Source of the DNA: Paenibacillaceae bacterium UBA6304
GTDB taxonomy: Bacteria; Bacillota; Bacilli; Paenibacillales; Paenibacillaceae
Reading direction: 5' to 3'
DNA: 27,222 nucleotides
Assembly (NCBI GenBank): GCA_002439285.1
Contig: DJTQ01000113.1
Location: 1 to 27,222, forward strand
Positions 8,785 through 14,434 of the stretch are shown here, piece after piece. How positions within the stretch are numbered: position 1 is the first letter of the stretch; each line of letters begins with the position of its first letter. The position numbers and the translations under genes are program-made. The notes beneath the pieces were generated by a model. It was not told the DNA's origin. It made no database searches and worked only from the letters and a program-made list of their open reading frames with translations.

Positions 8785-8876
8785 TCCCAGGCAGTCCGGC
8801 CATCCTAGTATTTCTACCTTAGATCCGAAACTTTGCGCCCCTGCCTTTCAGCAAGTTTGCCCCTTTACTGGCAGCA
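8785..8876 (-). ncRNA. Cyclic di-GMP-I (GEMM) riboswitch aptamer upstream of the SinI-like gene
   Basis: On the minus strand the leader reads GGGGCAAAC, a short stem capped by GAAA, then GGGGCGCAAAG, TCTAAGG, and the 3' half GATGGCCGGACTGCC. The class hallmarks line up with the Vibrio Vc2 aptamer: GGCAAAC, the GAAA tetraloop that docks into a receptor, GACGCAAAGCC-like (here GGCGCAAAG), CCTAA-like (here TCTAA), and the GGTAGCGGGGTTACC-like 3' strand. The ends can close through CCAG/CTGG. The aptamer ends about 30 bases before the TTG start, so control is more likely on translation than by a terminator; no U-run hairpin is seen between them. Boundaries are estimated. Confidence 0.85.
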
Positions 8877-8924
8877 TCCGATTCAAGTAACCAAGTTAGC
8901 AAAGACTAATGAAGATTTACAATC

Positions 8925-8930
8925 ATTATA
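8925..8930 (-). promoter_or_regulatory. Candidate -10 for the riboswitch/SinI transcript
   Basis: Minus-strand TATAAT about 50 bases upstream of the aptamer. No good -35 hexamer is visible at 16-18 bases, so an activator or another sigma factor is possible. Confidence 0.4.
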
Positions 8931-9065
8931 TAAGAAACCGCATAAAAACATTGTCGTTGTAGGTAAAGAAATATTTGGATTTTTAAAATAATTAATAGCT
9001 GATTTTGTTAGATGAACAGCAATTTTCACGAAAGTGGTCTATTTATCAAATCAGGCCTCTTTGTT

Positions 9066-9080
9066 GTTCTCAATAAAGAA
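9066..9080. promoter_or_regulatory. Possible second SinR operator
   Basis: GTTCTCAATAAAGAA contains GTTCTC, which fits the known SinR half-site GTTCTYT at six of seven positions, and a partial inverted arm AAAGAA. It is 70 bases upstream of the better operator. Confidence 0.4.
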
Positions 9081-9135
9081 AAAAATAGTGAAATAAGCGT
9101 ATTTTTCAGGAAAACGGCGATTCACATAGAAAATC

Positions 9136-9151
9136 GTTCTTTATAAGGAAC
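9136..9151. promoter_or_regulatory. Candidate SinR operator upstream of the matrix operon
   Basis: GTTCTTTATAAGGAAC is a 16-base inverted repeat with one mismatched pair. The left arm GTTCTTT matches the published B. subtilis SinR consensus GTTCTYT exactly. It ends 19 bases before the candidate -35 of the operon. Confidence 0.6.
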
Positions 9152-9170
9152 AAACGCCTGAATTTCCAGG

Positions 9171-9199
9171 TTTTCATTTGGGCGCAAATTGAATATATT
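9171..9199 (+). promoter_or_regulatory. Candidate promoter of the TapA-position/sipW/tasA operon
   Basis: TTTTCA, a 17-base spacer and TATATT. The -10 lies in the small palindrome GAATATATTC (9191-9200). A leader of about 75 bases would follow. The match is modest, which suits a promoter needing derepression or activation. Confidence 0.4.
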
Positions 9200-9283
9200 C
9201 GAGTTGCTAGTCATTCGCTATAACGAACGAAATTTAGAACAGCACGCACTGATTACATATGCAGATGGAAGGGAGGACTTTAT

Positions 9284-10468
9284 CTGCGAAGAACCAGATC
9301 GGGCTCGATTCGGAAGACGAGAAGAAAGCAGCGGCAACGCTGTATGATCAGAACGGTTCAATCCAGTATGGTACTTTCCACTTTATTAATTTACGCTTCG
9401 CAGCAGGTCGGAACCACATACGGGGAATTTAACAGCTCTAAGGAAGACTATACAGGAATTCAAGCCTGCGAAATTTTTCCGGAGAGAATCGAAAGCTTGC
9501 TGACGGATTTAAATACCCGTCTGGAACAAGCTTCAGCTTATAAAAATAGCTTGCAGCCGGTCACAGTAACCTATGCAACATACGAAGCGACTTGGAGCTC
9601 GTGGGCAGTCAGCAACCACACCGTCACCAGTTCGACTTACGGTGAAAGCGAATCCGCCGCTCCCGGGGGAATGGACCCCGCAACAGCCGCCGACAGCGTA
9701 TCAGGACAGATCGATGAATTAACCGGTCAGCTTAAGAATCTTCAGCTTATTTATGACAGTAACCGGAACACGTGGGATCAGCTAACCCGCGAAATGGCAG
9801 CCAGTTCGGCGATTAACCTGGATTTGCTCCAACTTATTCGGCAGTCCCAGCCCAATTGCGTTGAAATCAAGCAAGCTTCCCTACTCGGCAGCATCGGCAA
9901 CCGGTTAAATCAACCACAATTTCTGTCAGTTTCCCTCCGAGACTCGCTGAACGATATTCTTGTTTTTTTGCAAAAAATTTACGATGCAGGACTCGAGCTT
10001 GACCGCCTTCCCTATCTATCCAGCAATCGGATTGAAGGGGTTTATATATTCGATGGAGTTTCCGTCAGCGGAGATCCTGTGAGCCAGGAACTGTTGTCCT
10101 ATTACAACGGGATGCAGCAATCAATGTCATCCTCAATGACTAATCTGTCTTCCGACATCCTCAAATTGGAGGGTCTACGAGCAAGTCTGCTCGAAGCGGC
10201 AGAGGCACAAGAACGGGCTGAAGCAGAGGCGGCAAAGCAGCTTGAGTTAGAAGAAGCGATACGGTTGGAGCAAGAACAGCAAGAACAGCAAGAAGAACAA
10301 CAGCAGGAGCAAGTGGAGCAGCCTGCGGGCACTGAGTCCGGCAACGCCGAAACGCCGCCAGGCGAGAATAATCCCCAAGAAGCCGGAAGCGGTAGCGAGC
10401 CTATTGATTCCCCAGATAATACAGAATCGAATCAAACAGGTACAGGAGTCGATGCAAATGAATTTTAA
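9284..10468 (+). CDS. Secreted coiled-coil protein in the tapA position of the matrix operon
   Basis: First gene of an operon with sipW and tasA, where B. subtilis has tapA. The start is unusual. GGGAGG at 9271-9276 lies seven bases before CTG at 9284, giving a very basic N-terminus (RRTRSGSIRKTRRKQRQR) and then a hydrophobic signal segment (SSMVLSTLLIYASQQVG) ending near TTYGEFNSS. The next start, ATG at 9344, lacks a ribosome binding site and would drop the basic region. After the signal comes GIQACEIFP, comparable to the SLQTC region of TapA. The rest (394 residues in all, TapA about 250) is mainly predicted coiled coil, with a Gln/Glu-rich stretch near 10260-10320 and a disordered, acidic C-terminus. 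Two cysteines occur outside the basic leader. Likely a SipW substrate and matrix accessory protein; orthology to TapA is not shown. Confidence 0.75.
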   Translation: MRRTRSGSIRKTRRKQRQRCMIRTVQSSMVLSTLLIYASQQVGTTYGEFNSSKEDYTGIQACEIFPERIESLLTDLNTRLEQASAYKNSLQPVTVTYATYEATWSSWAVSNHTVTSSTYGESESAAPGGMDPATAADSVSGQIDELTGQLKNLQLIYDSNRNTWDQLTREMAASSAINLDLLQLIRQSQPNCVEIKQASLLGSIGNRLNQPQFLSVSLRDSLNDILVFLQKIYDAGLELDRLPYLSSNRIEGVYIFDGVSVSGDPVSQELLSYYNGMQQSMSSSMTNLSSDILKLEGLRASLLEAAEAQERAEAEAAKQLELEEAIRLEQEQQEQQEEQQQEQVEQPAGTESGNAETPPGENNPQEAGSGSEPIDSPDNTESNQTGTGVDANEF

Positions 10469-11039
10469 ACGAATACTGGGCCAAAGCCTGACGGTTATCA
10501 TGGTGCTTCTTTTTATTGGAGTCGCAGGGTCAGTCATTCTGTCCAAAGTGTCCGGCGGGGCGCCGACCTTTTATGGTTACCAGTTAAAAAGCGTTCTTTC
10601 CGGCTCGATGGAACCGGCCATCCATACAGGATCTATTGTAGCGATTAAACCCGGCGGAGACACCTCGGAATTCAAAAAGGGCGATATCATTACTTTCCGC
10701 GCTGACGAGAACCGGCTGATTACCCATCGCATCGTGGAGGTCGCCAAAAATGAGCAAACAGGCCAGGTCATCTACCGGACCAAAGGAGACAGCAATGACG
10801 CCCCGGATATGGAACCGGTCCAATCGGCAAACGTCATCGGCCGCTATACGGGCTTTACGATCCCTTACATCGGCTACATTTTAAGCTTTGCCGGCACGAA
10901 GCTCGGAAATGTCACCCTTTTGATTGTTCCCGGGATGCTGCTATTCATCTATGCCGTCATCTCCCTCTGGAAGGCCATTTCGTCACTGGAGGAGAAAAGA
11001 CAAGGTCCTACCGAGGAAGCCAGTCCGAAGACGACGTAA
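10458..11039 (+). CDS. sipW: Signal peptidase I SipW
   Basis: 193-residue ER/archaeal-type signal peptidase (S26B), which uses Ser-His rather than Ser-Lys. S50 is in SGSMEPAI, H90 in ITHRIVE, and an acidic residue in KGDSNDAPD (D111 or D114). There is an N-terminal membrane segment (about 10-28) and a C-terminal one (about 152-172), as in B. subtilis SipW. It processes TasA and TapA in that species. The ATG overlaps the end of the previous gene by 11 bases, with AGGAG upstream inside that gene, so translation is coupled. ATG at 10452 is an alternative two codons upstream. Confidence 0.93.
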   Translation: MNFKRILGQSLTVIMVLLFIGVAGSVILSKVSGGAPTFYGYQLKSVLSGSMEPAIHTGSIVAIKPGGDTSEFKKGDIITFRADENRLITHRIVEVAKNEQTGQVIYRTKGDSNDAPDMEPVQSANVIGRYTGFTIPYIGYILSFAGTKLGNVTLLIVPGMLLFIYAVISLWKAISSLEEKRQGPTEEASPKTT

Positions 11040-11116
11040 TTTCAGTAGATTGTTCTCCTTATGATTTCATAGGGATGCAATATAAAATTATTTTAGAAAG
11101 CGGGAGGAATTTGTTC

Positions 11117-11710
11117 ATGGGAATCAAGAAAACTTTGGGCTTTGGCGTAGTAACCGCAGCACTCGGCTTAACCTTGATCGGAGGAGGCACGTTCGCTTAC
11201 TTTAGCGACTCCGTTGAAACCACCGGAACTTTTGCGGCGGGAACTCTGGATCTGAATGCCGATCCGACAGCTATTATCGACGTAGGTAATTTGAAGCCTG
11301 GAGACTATGCAATCCGCACTTTCAAGCTGAAAAACAACGGCTCCCTGGACATCGGAAAAGTAAATCTGGCTACTTCTTATACGGTAACTAACCGTGCGGG
11401 CGCTCCCGCTAATACCGACGATTTCGGCAACCATATTAGAGTAAAATTCTTGACGAATATCGATAAAGATGAGACTGTCATTTATGAAACTACCTTATCC
11501 GCTCTGCAAAGCCTCTCCCCGGATGCCGTGGAGAACACTTGGCTGGGCTGGTTTGAAGAACGCGGCGGACTCCGGGCCGGAGATTCTGACAACCTGATTG
11601 TTAAGTTCGAATTCGTAGACAACAATGCGGATCAGAACCAATTCCAAGGTGATTCCCTGAATCTCAAATGGACTTTCACTGCTAAGCAAGGTAACGGCGT
11701 AGCAAAATAA
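11117..11710 (+). CDS. tasA: TasA/camelysin-family biofilm fibre protein
   Basis: 197 residues. Signal peptide (about 1-27) with the SipW-type cleavage region GGGTFAYFSDS, then the camelysin/TasA domain: GTFAAGTLDLN, LKPGDYAIRTFKLKNNGSLD, and a C-terminal LNLKWTFTAKQ. TasA forms the main protein fibres of the B. subtilis biofilm matrix; camelysins in the same family were first described as proteases. The HExxH-like metal site is not evident here. GGGAGG lies nine bases upstream of the ATG. It follows sipW by 77 bases and ends in a terminator, closing the operon. Shorter than B. subtilis TasA (261), which is common in the wider family. Confidence 0.9.
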   Translation: MGIKKTLGFGVVTAALGLTLIGGGTFAYFSDSVETTGTFAAGTLDLNADPTAIIDVGNLKPGDYAIRTFKLKNNGSLDIGKVNLATSYTVTNRAGAPANTDDFGNHIRVKFLTNIDKDETVIYETTLSALQSLSPDAVENTWLGWFEERGGLRAGDSDNLIVKFEFVDNNADQNQFQGDSLNLKWTFTAKQGNGVAK

Positions 11711-11739
11711 ACATACACGCTGCGCTCTACAGCCTTAAC

Positions 11740-11790
11740 AAGAACACCGTATTCCCCGCTTGCCGGTGGTTGCAGTGTTCTTTTCCTTTT
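11740..11790 (+). terminator. Terminator of the matrix operon
   Basis: AAGAACAC (11740-11747) pairs with GTGTTCTT (11775-11782), with a partly paired inner loop, followed by TTTCCTTTTCC. It lies between tasA and the sinR promoter. Confidence 0.7.
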
Positions 11791-11811
11791 CCCTGAATGC
11801 GGCTTCCGTCT

Positions 11812-11840
11812 TTGTCCAATACAGCATTTTTTGGTATAAT
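11812..11840 (+). promoter_or_regulatory. sinR promoter
   Basis: TTGTCC, a 17-base spacer and TATAAT, with TGG in front of the -10 (extended -10). It gives sinR a promoter separate from the matrix operon. Confidence 0.75.
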
Positions 11841-11876
11841 ATCTTAAAAATATTACTACAGAAGGGCGACGGCTAC

Positions 11877-12212
11877 ATGGCAGACCAAATTGGGGAACGC
11901 ATCCGGAAAATCAGGCAAGAGCGTGGCTATTCCTTATCAGAGCTGGCCGATACGGCGGAAGTCGCCAAGTCTTATTTGAGCAATGTTGAACGGGGAATCC
12001 AATCCAATCCTTCAATCTCATTCCTTCAAAAAATGGCCGATGCCTTGAATGTTTCGATTAACTTGCTGCTGTATGGAGACGGTCCTTCGGACTCCACGCT
12101 CGACCCGGAATGGTCGTCGCTAGTACAAGAAGCTATGTCCTCTGGTATAAGCAAGAAGGAATTTCGGGATTTCTTAGAATATCAAAAGTGGAAACTGGGG
12201 CAAAAGGATTGA
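11877..12212 (+). CDS. sinR: SinR-like master regulator of biofilm formation
   Basis: 111-residue repressor. The N-terminal XRE-type helix-turn-helix (about 5-65) has the recognition segment SLSELADTAEVAKSYLSNVE. The C-terminal SinI/SinR multimerisation helices contain LDPEWSSLVQEAMSSGIS and FRDFLEYQKWK, very close to B. subtilis SinR. There SinR binds GTTCTYT sites, represses matrix operons, and is titrated by SinI. The start ATG has AAGGG about ten bases upstream; in-frame codons before it have no site. Its place directly behind tasA, and the operator-like sequence upstream of the operon, support the same role here. Confidence 0.93.
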   Translation: MADQIGERIRKIRQERGYSLSELADTAEVAKSYLSNVERGIQSNPSISFLQKMADALNVSINLLLYGDGPSDSTLDPEWSSLVQEAMSSGISKKEFRDFLEYQKWKLGQKD

Positions 12213-12230
12213 GCGGCTCCAACATGCGAA

Positions 12231-12264
12231 AGCCCCGGGCAACAAACAAGGCCCGGGGTTTTTC
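12231..12264 (+). terminator. sinR terminator
   Basis: CCCCGGGC / GCCCGGGG stem (8 pairs) followed by TTTTTC, 20 bases after the sinR stop and just before the convergent YuiB-like gene. Confidence 0.9.
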
Positions 12265-12291
12265 TTCATTTCTTCAACTAGTTCATTTCCA

Positions 12292-12597
12292 TCAGAACAT
12301 CTTATAGCCGCCGATCCGCAGTTTGCGAATCGTCCATCCGCTCAATATCGCACCTGCGAGCCCCGCAAGCGCCGTCAAATAATCCACCACTCGGAAGGAT
12401 GCCAGGTAGGCTCCGAAGCCTTGATCATGGTCCCACAAGCTGTACACGACGATCGGCAAAATGACGATAATAAAAACGTAAGCCGGAAACCAGGTTGTCT
12501 TCATAAGCATATTAAGAATAAATCCGATGCCGAACATCATGACAAAGAACAAAACCATCAGCACCAAAACAATCAGCCATCCCACCCAAGTTCCCAC
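12292..12597 (-). CDS. YuiB-like integral membrane protein
   Basis: 101 residues with three hydrophobic segments (about 6-30, 38-53, 69-88) and a basic end IRKLRIGGYKMF. The pattern FGIGFILNMLMKTTWFPAY resembles B. subtilis YuiB, which in that species sits near yumB and yumC; relatives of those genes occur here about 2-4 kb away. Function unknown. The start is GTG at 12595-12597 with AAGAAGG very close; GTG at 12585 is an alternative. Family similarity is from memory and moderate. Confidence 0.7.
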   Translation of the reverse strand: MGTWVGWLIVLVLMVLFFVMMFGIGFILNMLMKTTWFPAYVFIIVILPIVVYSLWDHDQGFGAYLASFRVVDYLTALAGLAGAILSGWTIRKLRIGGYKMF

Positions 12598-12708
12598 CCT
12601 TCTTTAGTCACACTATAATTAATATCACAAGATCAAGAACTAGTAGATAGTTTACTAAAAAAAATGTTGCGAATCAATGAACTTTCCTTGAAAGCAGGGT
12701 GATTCCGT

Positions 12709-12738
12709 TTGCTCCTTCCCTTAACGTTGGGATACAAT
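12709..12738 (+). promoter_or_regulatory. hemQ promoter
   Basis: TTGCTC, an 18-base spacer and TACAAT, about 65 bases upstream of hemQ. Confidence 0.6.
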
Positions 12739-12805
12739 AAGAGAAGCGCATCCTTAGGGATGTGATGAACGGGACATAACAATGATAATTTAGGAGTGAG
12801 CATAA

Positions 12806-13552
12806 ATGAATGAAGCAGCATTGACTTTAGAAGGCTGGTACGCCCTGCACGATTTCCGGTCCATCAACTGGACGGCATGGAAAGCGGCAGACGACGAGGA
12901 GCGCGCGGGCGCTCTGGAAGAACTGCACACCTTCTTGCAGGAATGGAATCTAGCCGAGCAAAACAAATTAGGCAGCACGGCAGTTTACTCCATCGTGGGG
13001 CAAAAGGCTGATTTTGTGTTTATGCATCTGCGCGAAACGCTGGAGGAATTAAACGCTCTTGAAAATGCCTTTAACAAAACGACGTTTGCGCAATATACGA
13101 CCAAAGCCTACTCTTACGTCAGCATCGTCGAATTGAGCAACTACATGGCTTCGGGCGACGGAGATCCAAAGGCCAACCCGGAAGTGATGGCCCGGTTACA
13201 GCCGATTCTGCCGAAATCCAAATACATTTGCTTCTATCCGATGAACAAGAAACGCGATTTAAACGATAACTGGTATATGCTTTCGATGGAAGAGCGCCGG
13301 GGAATGATGCGCAGCCACGGCATGATCGGGCGCGGTTATGCCGGCAAGGTCAAACAGATCATCACCGGTTCTGTTGGACTCGACGACTGGGAATGGGGCG
13401 TCACCCTGTTCTCCGACGATGCCCTGCAATTCAAGAAGCTGGTTTATGAGATGCGCTTTGACGAAGTCAGCGCCCGGTTCGGGGAATTCGGTTCCTTCTA
13501 CGTCGGCAACCTGCTGAATGAGCAATTGTTCGAGGAAATGCTTAAACTATAG
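12806..13552 (+). CDS. hemQ: Coproheme decarboxylase HemQ
   Basis: 248 residues, chlorite dismutase superfamily. HemQ converts coproheme III to heme b, the last step of the coproporphyrin-dependent pathway of Gram-positives. The catalytic tyrosine is Y144 in CFYPMNKKR and the proximal heme ligand is H171 in RSHGMIGR. These match the conserved positions (about 145 and 172) of the Bacillota enzymes. The distal Arg of true chlorite dismutases is not expected here. GGAGTG lies upstream of the ATG. A promoter upstream and a terminator downstream indicate a single-gene unit. Confidence 0.96.
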   Translation: MNEAALTLEGWYALHDFRSINWTAWKAADDEERAGALEELHTFLQEWNLAEQNKLGSTAVYSIVGQKADFVFMHLRETLEELNALENAFNKTTFAQYTTKAYSYVSIVELSNYMASGDGDPKANPEVMARLQPILPKSKYICFYPMNKKRDLNDNWYMLSMEERRGMMRSHGMIGRGYAGKVKQIITGSVGLDDWEWGVTLFSDDALQFKKLVYEMRFDEVSARFGEFGSFYVGNLLNEQLFEEMLKL

Positions 13553-13565
13553 TGTTCTTTCAATG

Positions 13566-13599
13566 GCCGCCCGGCTTGTCCGGGCGGTGTTTTTATTTC
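13566..13599 (+). terminator. hemQ terminator
   Basis: CCGCCCGG / CCGGGCGG perfect 8-pair stem with loop CTTGT, then TGTTTTTATTT. Confidence 0.92.
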
Positions 13600-13757
13600 A
13601 TTTTTAATTCGCCGAGTAGACTTCAAGAACAAAACATGCAGAAGGGGGTATCCCAAGAGTAACCATAGTTGGCTGAAGGCCACCTTCTTTCTCCTGACCA
13701 AGCTCACTTTCACCATGTCGCTCTCCTCCCTGGGCTCACCAGCCCGCTCCTATGAAG

Positions 13758-13949
13758 ATTAACTGGAAAACCTACAGTTATTTCGCGCGGTAGGCCAGGT
13801 CCGGACCAAACTAACTGGAAAACCTACAGCTAATTTAGGCCCTTGTAGCGAAAAGAGCGAAAAGGATAAGAATTAACTGTATGAAATCCAGTTAATTACC
13901 CGGAACGACTGGATTCACGGTAATTAACTGTAGGTAATACAGCTAATTT
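13758..13949. repeat. Cluster of four palindromic ~25-base elements
   Basis: Copies at 13758-13783, 13812-13836, 13871-13897 and 13921-13949. The first two read TTAACTGGAAAACCTACAG; the last two are the same element inverted. Each is an inverted repeat of TTAACTG and CAGTTAA (or a near match) around an 8-11 base centre. Unit starts are spaced 50-60 bases apart, and the sequences between them are unrelated. Confidence 0.8.
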
Positions 13950-14038
13950 GCTCCCAACAGCCACTCCTATTGATCCCAGCGGCGAATATATGAGATTACG
14001 CTTACACTTAGCACATATACTCCTCCCGGCAAAGAGAA

Positions 14039-14078
14039 GAGCCAGCCAAGAATAACATCTCTTGGCTGGCTCCTTTTT
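14039..14078 (+). terminator. Strong terminator without an obvious upstream gene
   Basis: GAGCCAGCCAAG / CTTGGCTGGCTC perfect 12-pair stem with a short loop, then CCTTTTT. The nearest plus-strand gene, hemQ, ends 487 bases upstream and already has its own terminator. Confidence 0.75.
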
Positions 14079-14095
14079 CAAAAGATTGTCCTATT

Positions 14096-14143
14096 CCTAA
14101 AAGAGGGCTATCCCTCAAATAGATTTAGATATCTACTTTTAGG
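14096..14143 (-). terminator. Probable terminator of the ndh operon
   Basis: On the minus strand GAGGG-ATAG-CCCTC followed by TTTT lies inside a wider CCTAAAAG / CTTTTAGG pairing. It comes about 30 bases after the stop of the small gene behind ndh. Confidence 0.5.
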
Positions 14144-14172
14144 ACACCCTCTCGGATACGTCTCGAGCGTAA

Positions 14173-14433
14173 TTAATCTTCTTCTCCATCTTCTTCCTGC
14201 TGCTTGCGCAGCGATTCCAGAAATTCTGCCGTGGCACGGTCGCGGTCCCGACTCTTCTCCTTAAGACGCTCGATCGCCGGAAGAATCAGGATATCGACTT
14301 CCTTTTGAACTGTATAGGCCAGATCGTATTGCTGCTGGGATTCGAGGTAGGAACCGACCTCCATTAGGCCGTTGTACCGGTCGAGTTCCTCCCGGGTCAG
14401 CAGCCCCCGGACTTGAACGCTGCAGTGCCGCAT
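14173..14433 (-). CDS. Small hypothetical protein coupled to ndh
   Basis: 86 residues, soluble, charged and probably helical (REELDRYNGLMEVGSYLESQ, then a Lys/Arg/Glu-rich end). The end EEDGEED is strongly acidic. The ATG begins one base after the TAG stop of ndh, so translation is probably coupled, and no other ribosome binding site is obvious. No family recognised. Its position suggests a role tied to the NADH dehydrogenase, but this is inference only. Confidence 0.65.
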   Translation of the reverse strand: MRHCSVQVRGLLTREELDRYNGLMEVGSYLESQQQYDLAYTVQKEVDILILPAIERLKEKSRDRDRATAEFLESLRKQQEEDGEED

Positions 14434-14434
14434 T

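Larger units (their letters stand above)
8754..9283. other. Divergent control region between the SinI-like gene and the matrix operon
   Basis: This 530-base region holds the cyclic di-GMP aptamer (minus), SinR-like operators, and the promoter and leader of the TapA-position operon (plus). It is AT-rich from about 8880 to 9240. A short open plus-strand frame ends at 8991 (peptide KKPHKNIVVVGKEIFGFLK); it overlaps the leader of the minus transcript, has no ribosome binding site, and may be a gene remnant or chance. Confidence 0.6.
13600..14172. other. Gene-free stretch between hemQ and the ndh operon
   Basis: No convincing coding region on either strand. It holds four copies of a palindromic element (13758-13949), a strong plus-strand terminator-like hairpin (14039-14078) and a second hairpin system (14096-14143). 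The part from 13600 to 13755 shows nothing I can name. Confidence 0.7.

Noticed and set aside
9259..9432. Short frame starting MQMEGRTLSAKNQ upstream of the matrix operon
   Set aside because: The GGGAGG site lies inside it rather than before it, and it overlaps the basic signal region of the larger frame.
11117..11710. Active camelysin metalloprotease
   Set aside because: No HExxH-type zinc site seen; sipW linkage and sinR context favour a fibre protein.
13758..13949. CRISPR array
   Set aside because: Only four units, two in each orientation, with imperfect copies and unequal spacing, and no cas genes nearby; palindromic intergenic elements explain it better.
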